Assembly (NCBI GenBank): GCA_947466405.1 | Contig: CANICR010000008.1 | Span: forward strand, 1-38,524 | Source: Chitinophagaceae bacterium | GTDB taxonomy: Bacteria > Bacteroidota > Bacteroidia > Chitinophagales > Chitinophagaceae | Direction of reading: 5' to 3' | DNA length: 38,524 nt | Part shown: one piece after another, positions 7,224 to 14,993 of the stretch | Layout of the letters: every line of letters starts with the position of its first letter | Numbering within the stretch: position 1 is the first letter of the stretch | Notes under the pieces: generated by a model | Told to the model about the DNA's origin: nothing | What the model saw: only the letters and a program-made list of their open reading frames with translations | The model's database searches: none | Translations under genes and position numbers: made by a program

Positions 7224-8189
7224 ATGAAATTATTCTTTGCATTTTTGAAATTAATCAGGTGGAATAATCTATTTATCATTTCACTTACTCAATATTTATT
7301 TTTCTTTTGCCTTTCACATTCTATAATACTTCCTACATCAATTTTCAGCATTTCTCAAATAGCAGCGTTGAAAAATAGTACCTATTTAATAATGACATCT
7401 TCCGTTCTTATTTCAGCTGGCGGCTTTATTATCAATGATTATTTCGATGTACATATCGATTCTATAAACAAACCTGGCAAAAATATTATTGATAAAATTG
7501 TAAAAAGAAGATGGGCAATCGTATGGCACTTATTATTTTCATTTACGGGATTGTTAATAAGCGGATATGTAAGCTTGTTATATCACAATTGGTGGCTCAT
7601 TGTAGGGAATACTTTTTCCGTTATGCTTTTGTGGCTATACTCAACAACTTTTAAAAAGAAATTACTCATTGGAAACATTATCATTGCTGCACTTTCATCA
7701 TGGGTTATCGTGGTGATGTATTTATTTATGCTTTCGCCAATAAATATGATTCATCTATTTGATGTTCCCGGCTTTCAAATTAAAGCAAAAATACTTTTAA
7801 AGTGGACCATCCTATATTCAGGATTTGCTTTTATTGTCACCATTATCAGGGAAGTTGTAAAAGACATGGAAGATCGAATAGGAGATGCAACATTCAATTG
7901 CGAAACAATCCCTATTAAATGGGGGGTCGCTGCAAGTAAAATATTTATTGGGGTTTGGATATTTTTTTGCATAGCTCTATTGATGATTGCACAAATATTT
8001 ATCTGGCAAAATGGCTGGCATATCAGCGCTATTTATTCTTCAATTTTTATATTAATACCCTTATTATTTTCATTTTCAAAATTATACAATTGTAAAACAA
8101 CTGAAGATTATCACCAATTAAGTACACTGATGAAATTAATCATGCTAGCAGGTATTTTATCGATGATATTTTTTAATTTCTTGCCATGA
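7224..8189 (+). CDS. UbiA-family membrane prenyltransferase
   Basis: A 321-residue integral membrane protein with about eight or nine hydrophobic segments. The first aspartate-rich motif is 'NDYFDVHIDSINKPG' (near residue 72), the NDxxDxxxD signature that binds Mg-prenyl diphosphate. The second is 'VKDMEDRIGDATFN' (near 215), in the position of the DxxED motif. UbiA enzymes attach prenyl chains to aromatic rings, glycerol phosphate or porphyrins; in Bacteroidota this branch is often annotated as geranylgeranylglycerol-phosphate geranylgeranyltransferase, but the sequence alone does not settle the acceptor. The stop overlaps the maf start by 4 bases (ATGA), indicating coupled translation. Confidence 0.88.
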   Translation: MKLFFAFLKLIRWNNLFIISLTQYLFFFCLSHSIILPTSIFSISQIAALKNSTYLIMTSSVLISAGGFIINDYFDVHIDSINKPGKNIIDKIVKRRWAIVWHLLFSFTGLLISGYVSLLYHNWWLIVGNTFSVMLLWLYSTTFKKKLLIGNIIIAALSSWVIVVMYLFMLSPINMIHLFDVPGFQIKAKILLKWTILYSGFAFIVTIIREVVKDMEDRIGDATFNCETIPIKWGVAASKIFIGVWIFFCIALLMIAQIFIWQNGWHISAIYSSIFILIPLLFSFSKLYNCKTTEDYHQLSTLMKLIMLAGILSMIFFNFLP

Positions 8190-8749
8190 TAAAAAAAATA
8201 ATCCTTGCTTCACAATCACCCAGAAGAAAGCAATTATTAGAATGGGCAGAGGTGGAGTTTGAAATATTAATAAGCGACTCAGCAGAAACCTATCCTCCTA
8301 ATTTAACCGATTCGGAAGTTGCTATTCATATTGCCAAAAATAAAGCAACCGCCATTATCGAAAAACATAACCCTTCCATACCTGTATTAGCAGCGGACAC
8401 TATCGTTATATGCGAAAATGAAATCATAGGGAAACCATCTGATAGGAATGAAGCCATTAATATTCTAAAAAAATTATCCGGGAAAACCCATCATGTAATT
8501 ACAGGAGTGTACATTTATTTCGATAATAAAGAACATTCTTTTTCAGATACTACTGCGGTAACATTTCATCATCTTTCTGAAGAACAAATATGTTTCTATG
8601 TAGACAACTACAAGCCTTATGATAAAGCTGGTGCTTATGCAATTCAAGAATGGATTGGCGTCATTGGCATTAAATCGATTGATGGAGATTTCTATAATGT
8701 TATGGGATTACCTGTAAGCAGGGTGGTTAAAGCACTAGAATTATTTTAA
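8186..8749 (+). CDS. maf: Maf-like nucleoside triphosphate pyrophosphatase
   Basis: A 187-residue Maf/Ham1-fold protein: N-terminal 'ILASQSPRRKQLL' (P-loop-like SxSPRR motif), 'VLAADTIVI' with the catalytic Asp, 'GKPSDRNEAINIL', 'SGKTHHVITGVYI', and 'YDKAGAYAIQ..WI..I.GDFYNVMGLP'. Together these are the complete set of Maf signatures. Maf proteins hydrolyse non-canonical or m5UTP/dTTP/UTP nucleotides to monophosphates. 'YDKAGAYAIQ' with the Q suggests the YhdE-type subgroup (dTTP/UTP pyrophosphatase). It overlaps the UbiA-family gene by 4 bases. Confidence 0.93.
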   Translation: MIKKIILASQSPRRKQLLEWAEVEFEILISDSAETYPPNLTDSEVAIHIAKNKATAIIEKHNPSIPVLAADTIVICENEIIGKPSDRNEAINILKKLSGKTHHVITGVYIYFDNKEHSFSDTTAVTFHHLSEEQICFYVDNYKPYDKAGAYAIQEWIGVIGIKSIDGDFYNVMGLPVSRVVKALELF

Positions 8750-8815
8750 CCAATTTTATAATACAAAACAGCCGCGTCAAGCATAATAAATAACGTAAAC
8801 TATTAACTTTACACC

Positions 8816-9097
8816 ATGGCCGAATTTTCACTTCAAGAAGCATTGCAAGAGTTTTTACGGAAAAGCAGATTAAAAACGGGTATTCAAGCCGTACAAATTG
8901 AAGAAATATGGGAAGAGCTAATGGGTTCCACGATAGCGAAATATACAGACAGTATAAAAATAATTGGCCATTCATTATTTATTTCAACTACTGTAGCCCC
9001 TTTAAGAAATGAACTCCTTTATCAAAAAGAAATAATTATTGAAAGAGTAAATGAAGCGCTAGGAGAAAAAGTAGTTAAAGAAGTTGTTATCAAATAA
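8816..9097 (+). CDS. DciA/DUF721-like protein
   Basis: A 93-residue protein of the DUF721 (DciA-like) family: an N-terminal helix 'SLQEALQEFLRKSRLKTGI', a central 'IEEIWEELMGSTIAKYTDSIKI', 'LFISTTVAPLRNELLYQKEIIIERVNEALG', and a terminal beta strand. DciA proteins form a KH-like fold and help load the replicative helicase DnaB in bacteria lacking DnaC. The short length fits the single-domain Bacteroidota version. It is convergent with recF, with only 7 bases between stop codons; this DNA-replication neighbourhood agrees with the assignment. A TAACTTTA sequence just upstream is one mismatch from a -7 box. Confidence 0.85.
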   Translation: MAEFSLQEALQEFLRKSRLKTGIQAVQIEEIWEELMGSTIAKYTDSIKIIGHSLFISTTVAPLRNELLYQKEIIIERVNEALGEKVVKEVVIK

Positions 9098-9104
9098 TTC
9101 TACA

Positions 9105-10196
9105 TCACATCTTTCCCAAATCAATAATTTGTCCATTTACACCAAGTCTGTCAAAGACATCCGTTAATCTTTCTTTGTGCGTATCCGTAATAAATACCTG
9201 ACCTTTGTTTTTATTACAAACCCATTCCAACAAATTATTCATTCGATCATCATCTAATTTTTCAAACACATCATCTAAAAGTAAAATAGGAGAGAACCCT
9301 TTTGTATTTTTAATAATTTCATACTCGGCTAATTTCAACGCAAATAACAAACTCTTTTTTTGACCCTGAGAGGCAATGTTTTTAAACAACAGCACATCTA
9401 GTTCAAAACGTAAATCATCTTTATGGATTCCTGCATTGGTTCTTTGAAGTAAAAAATCCTTTTCCTTGTTTTTTTCTAATAAATCCTGAATAGAAAAATC
9501 TTTCAGATTACTTTCATATTCAACTTGCAGCCTTTCTTCATTATTGGCAATTTGTTGATAAAACCGAACAACCAAAGGAATTAAAGTTGCCGCAAATTCC
9601 ATTCTTTTTGAAAAAATAATATTACACGGATTGATTAACTGCTGATCAATTATTTCCAACAAACTAACATCATTAATTTTCTTATTGGCTAAATTCTTTA
9701 ACAGGCTATTTCTCTGTTGGAGTATCTTATTGTATACAATCAATTGATTTAAATAATCAGCATCCAATTGACACAATATAGTATCCATATATTTTCTGCG
9801 GCCTTCACTACCTCCGTTAATAATTTCTATATCATCAGGCGCAATCATTACAGCTGGCAACAATCCAATATGATGTGATAATTTTTCATACAAAACATCA
9901 TTTAAATAAAGCTCTTTTTTGCAATTGTTTCTTTGTATACATACCACTTTATAATGCAGCAGATTATTTACAAAAGAAGATTCAATTCTGAAACCTTCTT
10001 GATTAAAATGTATATTCAATGTATCTGATCCCGGAAAATAACTTTTGGTGAAACAAGAATAGTAGACAGCATCCAGCAAATTGGTTTTCCCTTTTCCATT
10101 ACTACCACAAATACCAATAATAGATTTTTCAAAATCAAAAGACTGAACCTCGTAATTTTTATAGTGGGTTATGGTTATTTTTTGTAGTGATAGCAT
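9105..10196 (-). CDS. recF: DNA replication and repair protein RecF
   Basis: A 363-residue SMC-like ABC ATPase. Walker A is 'GSNGKGKTNLLDAV' (31-43); a middle helical arm follows; the ABC signature region is 'ASQGQKKSLLFALKLAE'; Walker B is 'ILLLDDVFEKLDDDR'; and an H-loop is seen in 'FITDTHKERL'. RecF binds dsDNA/ssDNA junctions with RecR and helps load RecA at gaps. Length and motif order match the family. It lies 43 bases downstream of the IMPDH/GMP reductase-like gene on the same strand and may be read from the same promoter. Confidence 0.96.
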   Translation of the reverse strand: MLSLQKITITHYKNYEVQSFDFEKSIIGICGSNGKGKTNLLDAVYYSCFTKSYFPGSDTLNIHFNQEGFRIESSFVNNLLHYKVVCIQRNNCKKELYLNDVLYEKLSHHIGLLPAVMIAPDDIEIINGGSEGRRKYMDTILCQLDADYLNQLIVYNKILQQRNSLLKNLANKKINDVSLLEIIDQQLINPCNIIFSKRMEFAATLIPLVVRFYQQIANNEERLQVEYESNLKDFSIQDLLEKNKEKDFLLQRTNAGIHKDDLRFELDVLLFKNIASQGQKKSLLFALKLAEYEIIKNTKGFSPILLLDDVFEKLDDDRMNNLLEWVCNKNKGQVFITDTHKERLTDVFDRLGVNGQIIDLGKM

Positions 10197-10239
10197 CCAG
10201 GTTGTAATTTACGAAAAGTCAGCACTAAGGAAAGAAAGT

Positions 10240-11247
10240 TTACAACAGATGAGGTTTTGCTTCACTCAATCCAGCATTTGTAACTTGAACAATATCAGGT
10301 TTAAATTCTTTTAAATTATTGGCTCCCGCATAAGATAATGCAGATTTGATGCCGTCAAGTAATGAATCAATAACCAGCGATACTTTACCTTTGTAAGGTA
10401 TTAAAGTACTTTCTCCTTCAATATTTCTAACTTCCTGACCATGGGCCACTTTTGTATCAAAGGATGCAGCTCCGCTGTATTTTTTATACAGTCCATTTTT
10501 TTGATTGATTAGTAACCCTGGTGCTTCTTCAGTTCCTGCTAATAAAGAACCTAACATTACAGAAGATGAACCTAAAGCAAAAGCCTTGGCTAAATCGCCG
10601 CTCATGCGCAATCCTCCATCTGCCATTACAGGCACCGTTGCCACTTTAATAATATCGATTAAGCAGCTGACATTGGGTACACCAAACCCAGTTTTAATTC
10701 GTGTTGTACATAAACTTCCTCCACCAACTCCAACCCTCAATGCATCAGCTCCCCAATTTTGCAAATCAATGGCGGCTTTGGCCGTCGCGATATTACCGGC
10801 AATAACGTCAATGCCTGTGTGAATATTTTTTATTTTTGCGATAGCTTCTTTAACATTTTTATGGTGTCCATGAGCCACATCAATTAAAACAATATTTACG
10901 CCCGCATGTACCAAAGAAATAGCTCTTTCAAGAAAATCACCATTGGCTCCCACGGCAGCCATAATAGGAGATGAGCTATTCAATTGCTTTTTAAACTCAG
11001 CTAATTTATGAATGATCTCTTCCTGATCTTGTATTGACATAAACCGATGCACACATCCTACACCTCCAATCTTCATTATTTCCATCGCCATATCTAATCC
11101 GCAAACTGTAGGCATGGGAGATGCTACTAATGGAACATCTAAAGAAAATCTGTTGGTAACTTGGGTGGATAAATCAATATTCTTTCGGGATACAATTTCT
11201 GAATACGCTGGAACTAATTGTATATCATCGTAAGTTAAGGCAGTCAT
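10240..11247 (-). CDS. CBS-less IMP dehydrogenase / GMP reductase family protein
   Basis: A 335-residue TIM-barrel enzyme of the IMPDH/GMPR family. The N-terminus 'LTYDDIQLVPAYSEI' is typical. The phosphate-binding and catalytic loop is 'VGGGSLCTTRIKTGFGVP' with nucleophile C180; 'VMADGGLRMSGDLAKAFALG' and 'VMLGSLLAGTEEAPG' bind the nucleotide phosphate. The regulatory CBS pair inserted in normal GuaB is absent, which explains the length. CTTR followed by KTG is the pattern of GMP reductase (GMP + NADPH to IMP + ammonia), whereas IMPDHs usually have C-[IT]-T-R with different downstream residues. The call is therefore GMP reductase-like, but an IMPDH activity is possible. A plausible promoter lies at 11260-11290. 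Confidence 0.85.
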   Translation of the reverse strand: MTALTYDDIQLVPAYSEIVSRKNIDLSTQVTNRFSLDVPLVASPMPTVCGLDMAMEIMKIGGVGCVHRFMSIQDQEEIIHKLAEFKKQLNSSSPIMAAVGANGDFLERAISLVHAGVNIVLIDVAHGHHKNVKEAIAKIKNIHTGIDVIAGNIATAKAAIDLQNWGADALRVGVGGGSLCTTRIKTGFGVPNVSCLIDIIKVATVPVMADGGLRMSGDLAKAFALGSSSVMLGSLLAGTEEAPGLLINQKNGLYKKYSGAASFDTKVAHGQEVRNIEGESTLIPYKGKVSLVIDSLLDGIKSALSYAGANNLKEFKPDIVQVTNAGLSEAKPHLL

Positions 11248-11259
11248 TCTGTTTAGGGT

Positions 11260-11290
11260 TAAATGTATTTATAAAGATGAAAAGTACGAA
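11260..11290 (-). promoter_or_regulatory. Putative promoter of the IMPDH/GMP reductase-like gene
   Basis: On the minus strand, TTCG is followed by 19 bases and TACATTTA, one mismatch in each element from the TTTG-N19-TAnnTTTG consensus of Bacteroidota. The -7 element ends 12 bases before the ATG. Confidence 0.4.
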
Positions 11291-11445
11291 CACATTCTTA
11301 TTGAAGCCATTTCATTTCCAATTAGTTTTTAACAAATAATCCCAAGAACAAATTATACATATTGTTTTATTATCAACTTTACGAGCCTTTCAATCGAAAA
11401 AACAGCTAGAATAATATCTAAAAAAGCTTTTTTACAATAGCACCA

Positions 11446-11478
11446 TTGGTTTTTTTTATGATTTATCCCTTATATTTG
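11446..11478 (+). promoter_or_regulatory. Putative promoter of the pyruvate dehydrogenase E1 alpha gene
   Basis: TATATTTG at 11471-11478 is an exact TAnnTTTG -7 box followed by CA. A TTG lies 22 bases upstream (11446-11448), at the long end of the usual range. The start codon follows 19 bases after the box, giving a leader of roughly 15 bases. Confidence 0.55.
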
Positions 11479-11497
11479 CAACCTAAAATTTAAACAA

Positions 11498-12490
11498 TTG
11501 GCAACAAAGTTTTCAAAGGAAACTTATCTATACTGGTACGAATTAATGCTTCTATTACGCCGTTTTGAAGAAAAAACAGGGCAGTTATATGGCATGCAAA
11601 AAATTCGTGGATTCTGTCACCTTTATATCGGACAAGAAGCAGTGGCCGCTGGATGTATGACGGCAACAAATGCGGATGATAAGTTTATTACCGCCTATCG
11701 CGATCATGCGTTGGCTATTGCTAAAGGCGTATCCGCCAAAAGCTGCATGGCTGAATTATATGGAAAAGCAACTGGCTGTAGCAAAGGAAAAGGCGGAAGT
11801 ATGCATTTCTTTGGTTTAAAAGAAAACTTTTTCGGTGGTCATGGTATTGTAGGTGCTCAAATTGGTACAGGAGCAGGATTGGCATTTGCTGAAAGATATA
11901 AAGGAACCAAAAATGTTGTTCTTTGCTTTTTTGGTGATGGCGCTGCTCGTCAGGGCATGCTACACGAAGCTTTTAATATGGCAATGCTTTGGGATCTTCC
12001 CGTTGTATTTATTTGCGAAAACAACCACTATGCGATGGGTACTTCTGTAGCCAGAACTAGTAAAACATTAGATATTTACAAAACAGCAGATGCTTACGAA
12101 ATGCCAGCAGACGCTGTAGATGGCATGAGCCCTGAAGAAGTGCACAATGCTGTTTTAAGAGCAGTAAACAGAGCTAGGGAAAAAGGCGGACCGACATTGC
12201 TTGAAATAAAAACATACAGATATAAGGGGCATAGTATGAGCGATCCCCAAAAATACAGAACCAAAGAAGAACTGGAAGACTATAAACAAAAGGATCCAAT
12301 TGAACATGTACTTAAAGTACTTCAGGATGATTTCAAATTATCAGATTCTGATATTGAAATCATTAATGAAAGAGTTAAAAAAGAAGTGGAAGAGTCTGTT
12401 ACATTTGCGGAAGAAAGCCCTTGGCCAGATGAAAGCGAATTGCTAAAAGATGTCTATATTCAAGAAGATTACCCTTTTATTACCGACTAA
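11498..12490 (+). CDS. pdhA: Pyruvate dehydrogenase E1 component, alpha subunit
   Basis: A 330-residue E1 alpha subunit of a 2-oxo-acid dehydrogenase complex. 'RGFCHLYIGQEAVAAG' (near 37-52) and 'KGKGGSMHFF' are substrate and TPP contacts. The TPP/Mg motif is 'FGDGAARQGMLHEAFNMA', ending in 'VFICENNHYAMGTS', followed by the phosphorylation-loop region 'YRYKGHSMSDPQKYR'. It decarboxylates pyruvate with TPP and passes the acyl group to E2. The beta subunit and E2 are not in the window. The start is TTG (11498), giving MATKFSKETYLYWYELM, which matches the family N-terminus; no ATG is available nearby, so TTG is probably genuine. Confidence 0.95.
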   Translation: MATKFSKETYLYWYELMLLLRRFEEKTGQLYGMQKIRGFCHLYIGQEAVAAGCMTATNADDKFITAYRDHALAIAKGVSAKSCMAELYGKATGCSKGKGGSMHFFGLKENFFGGHGIVGAQIGTGAGLAFAERYKGTKNVVLCFFGDGAARQGMLHEAFNMAMLWDLPVVFICENNHYAMGTSVARTSKTLDIYKTADAYEMPADAVDGMSPEEVHNAVLRAVNRAREKGGPTLLEIKTYRYKGHSMSDPQKYRTKEELEDYKQKDPIEHVLKVLQDDFKLSDSDIEIINERVKKEVEESVTFAEESPWPDESELLKDVYIQEDYPFITD

Positions 12491-12528
12491 TAATTCACTA
12501 TTGTTTTTTTAACAATTAAACAAAAAAT

Positions 12529-13230
12529 ATGGCAACTGAGCAAAACGAAATACTAGATAAAGCAAAAGGAATCTGGTCTAACTATAGTAAAATGATCACT
12601 TACACGGGTGCAGCAATTATTATTCTTGCAAGTGGATGGATTGGTTACCAAAAACTAATTAAAGAACCCAAAGAATTAAAGGCTGCTGAAAGTATATTCT
12701 TAGCTGAAGATCTATTTGATAAAATGGCAACAACCGGATTCAATAAAGACTCTGTGAATATCGTTTTAAATGGAGGTAATTTTAATGGAAGCAATGTTAC
12801 TGGATTATTAAAAATAATCAATACTAGCGCAGGCACACTAAATGCCAATCGCGCAAAGTATATGGTTGGCGCTTGCTATCTTCAAATAGGAGAGTACGAT
12901 AAATCAATAAAATATTTAGAAGATTTTGACGGAAGTGAAGTTGATCAAATACAAAGCAAAGCATACACCATGCTTGGACATGATTATGCTGAGAAAAAGC
13001 AAACTGAAAAAGCAATGTCTTATTACAAGAAAGCTGCTTCTGTAAATGAAAAAGATGAATCATTTACACCAGATGCTCTAATGCTTTGCGGCAACTATGC
13101 AGAAGCCATCGGAAAAAATACAGAAGCGATTGATTTCTTCAAAAAAATAAAAGATAAATACCCAACATTTGTTTCAGTTACAAATGGAGATGTAGATAAA
13201 CATTTAGCACGTTTGGGCGAGTTCGAATAA
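12529..13230 (+). CDS. Membrane-anchored tetratricopeptide-repeat protein
   Basis: A 233-residue protein with a short cytoplasmic N-terminus, one transmembrane helix at about residues 22-42 ('MITYTGAAIIILASGWIGYQ') and a soluble C-terminal domain with TPR-like units. Clear examples are 'YMVGACYLQIGEYDKSIKYLEDF', 'AYTMLGHDYAEKKQTEKAMSYYKKA' and 'LMLCGNYAEAIGKNTEAIDFFKKI'. The layout resembles YfgM-type (TPR_21) proteins, which attach to the Sec translocon, but no catalytic function is implied. It follows pdhA by 38 bases and precedes ribH by 32, so all three may share a transcript without sharing a pathway. Confidence 0.8.
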   Translation: MATEQNEILDKAKGIWSNYSKMITYTGAAIIILASGWIGYQKLIKEPKELKAAESIFLAEDLFDKMATTGFNKDSVNIVLNGGNFNGSNVTGLLKIINTSAGTLNANRAKYMVGACYLQIGEYDKSIKYLEDFDGSEVDQIQSKAYTMLGHDYAEKKQTEKAMSYYKKAASVNEKDESFTPDALMLCGNYAEAIGKNTEAIDFFKKIKDKYPTFVSVTNGDVDKHLARLGEFE

Positions 13231-13262
13231 AGCATATAATTGCATCCACTTAAAGCATTGTC

Positions 13263-13751
13263 ATGTCCCTTTATTCTCCCGAAATTAACTTACCAACTGG
13301 CATCCAAATAAACAAGGATGCCTTTGTTGTAATTATACGAACCGAATGGAATGCTCCTATTATTGACGAATTAACAAAAGGTTGTACTGACGTTTTATTA
13401 GAAAATAATATCGCACACGAAATAATAAATGTTCCTGGCGCTTTCGAAATACCATTTACTATAAAAAAATATTGGGATACTCACGAAAATAAAAACATTG
13501 CTGCATTTATTGCATTGGGTTGTGTTATTCGTGGAGATACCCCACATTTTGATTTTGTTTCTAATGCAGTAACAGATGGGATTTTGCAACTTAACCTATC
13601 ATTACCCATTCCTACCATTTTTGGCATATTAACTGTGGACAATGAATTGCAAGCCATAGAAAGAATAGGGGGTAAACACGGTCACAAAGGGAAAGAAGCT
13701 GCTATAACTGCAATAAAAATGATTGCTACTGTAGATTCTTTCAAAAAATAA
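13263..13751 (+). CDS. ribH: 6,7-dimethyl-8-ribityllumazine synthase
   Basis: A 162-residue lumazine synthase. It contains 'VVIIRTEWNAPI' (substrate-binding strand with the key aromatic), 'INVPGAFEIPF', 'ALGCVIRGDTPHFDFVSNAV' with the catalytic His95 and phosphate-binding Arg90, 'TFGILT'-type 'PTIFGILTVD', and the C-terminal 'KHGHKGKEAAITAIKMI'. It condenses 5-amino-6-ribitylamino-uracil with 3,4-dihydroxy-2-butanone-4-phosphate in the penultimate step of riboflavin synthesis, usually as a 60-mer or pentamer. No other rib gene and no FMN riboswitch-like leader is visible here. Confidence 0.96.
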   Translation: MSLYSPEINLPTGIQINKDAFVVIIRTEWNAPIIDELTKGCTDVLLENNIAHEIINVPGAFEIPFTIKKYWDTHENKNIAAFIALGCVIRGDTPHFDFVSNAVTDGILQLNLSLPIPTIFGILTVDNELQAIERIGGKHGHKGKEAAITAIKMIATVDSFKK

Positions 13752-13806
13752 TTGTTTTACATTTTCAATGAAAGTAATTCATTACTCAAAGCAGCACCAA
13801 TAATAC

Positions 13807-14529
13807 ATGATGAAAGTTCAATTATTTATCCCTTGTTTTATTGATCAACTTTACCCGCAAACTGCTTTTAATATGATAAAAATATTAGAAAAAGCAGGAT
13901 GTACTGTTGAATACAATCCCAATCAAACTTGCTGTGGTCAGCCCGCATTTAACGCAGGTTTTTGGGATGAAGCAAGAGATGTTGCTTCAAAATTTCTAGC
14001 TGATTTCGATACTGTTGATTATATAGTTGCCCCAAGCGCAAGCTGTGTAGGCTTCATTAGAAATTACTATCCTACCTTATTTGAAAATAATTCTTCAAAT
14101 CATCAGATAAAAAATATTAAAAATAAAATTTTTGAGTTCACAGAATTTTTAATTAATATTTTAAAAACAGATGACTTCAATGCTGCTTTATCAGGTAAGG
14201 CAACGTATCATGATAGTTGCGCGGCTTTGAGAGAATGTAAAATAAAAGAGGGACCTCGAAAATTATTAGCTAAAGTAAAAGGACTCGAAATAGTAGAAAT
14301 GAATGACAATGAGACCTGCTGCGGTTTCGGAGGTACCTTTTCTGTAAAATTTGAATCTATTTCAATAGGCATGGCCAATCAAAAAATCAATAACGCTTTA
14401 GCTACCGGTGCTGAATACATTATATCTACAGACCTAAGTTGCTTAATGCAATTAGATGGTTTTATTAAGAAAAATAATTTACCCCTCAAAACGATGCATA
14501 TTGCGGATGTGCTAAGTTCAGGATGGTAA
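13807..14529 (+). CDS. (Fe-S)-binding CCG-domain protein, LutA/YkgE family
   Basis: A 240-residue protein with two cysteine-rich CCG domains: 'NQTCCGQPAFNAGFWDEA' (C42, C43) and 'NETCCGFGGTFSVKF' in the second half, each preceded by the partner cysteine ('FIPCFIDQLYP' and 'YHDSCAALRE'). This is the LutA/YkgE arrangement. In B. subtilis, LutABC together oxidise L-lactate, and CCG domains coordinate an Fe-S cluster or bind heterodisulfide-type substrates. LutB and LutC partners are absent from this window, so the protein may pair with subunits encoded elsewhere. Two adjacent ATGs (13807 and 13810) are possible starts. Confidence 0.88.
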   Translation: MMKVQLFIPCFIDQLYPQTAFNMIKILEKAGCTVEYNPNQTCCGQPAFNAGFWDEARDVASKFLADFDTVDYIVAPSASCVGFIRNYYPTLFENNSSNHQIKNIKNKIFEFTEFLINILKTDDFNAALSGKATYHDSCAALRECKIKEGPRKLLAKVKGLEIVEMNDNETCCGFGGTFSVKFESISIGMANQKINNALATGAEYIISTDLSCLMQLDGFIKKNNLPLKTMHIADVLSSGW

Positions 14530-14565
14530 TATTTCCACTAACCTATAAAATACAATTTTAAAATC

Positions 14566-14976
14566 ATGGCAAATTGGCTTGTAAAATCCGAACCATTTAA
14601 ATACAGTTGGGATCAATTTGTAAAAGATAAAAAAACCTTTTGGGACGGTGTTCGAAATTATGGCGCCCGTAACAATTTAAAAGCGATGAAAAAAGGTGAT
14701 GAAGTGTTTTTCTATCATAGCAATGAAGGAGTGGAAATTGTAGGCATTGCTAAAGTCATCAAAGAATATTATCAAGATCCTACCACCGAAGAAGATGCTT
14801 GGGTTGTAGTGGATTTGAAACCGGTGAAAAAGTTGAAGAATTCGGTAACACTTACTCAAATTAAAACAGATAAGAGATTAGCCAATATGGACCTTGTAAG
14901 ATTAGGTAGATTATCCGTTCAAACTGTTAAAGAAATAGAATGGCAGATAATTCTTGAACTTGCCGGAGAAAAGTAA
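14566..14976 (+). CDS. EVE-domain protein
   Basis: A 136-residue single-domain EVE (PUA-like) protein: 'NWLVKSEPFKYSWDQF', 'FWDGVRNYGARNNLKAMKKGDEVFFYHSN', 'GIAKVIKEYYQDPT' and 'PVKKLKNSVTL'. The aromatic cage residues typical of EVE (Trp in 'FWDGVRNY' and the later Tyr/Trp positions) are present. EVE domains read modified bases such as 5-methylcytosine or modified RNA nucleotides; the free-standing form is widespread and is sometimes linked to tRNA metabolism. The gene sits 36 bases after the LutA-like gene and 17 before the sirtuin. Confidence 0.93.
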   Translation: MANWLVKSEPFKYSWDQFVKDKKTFWDGVRNYGARNNLKAMKKGDEVFFYHSNEGVEIVGIAKVIKEYYQDPTTEEDAWVVVDLKPVKKLKNSVTLTQIKTDKRLANMDLVRLGRLSVQTVKEIEWQIILELAGEK

Positions 14977-14993
14977 ATCCAATAATTATATAC

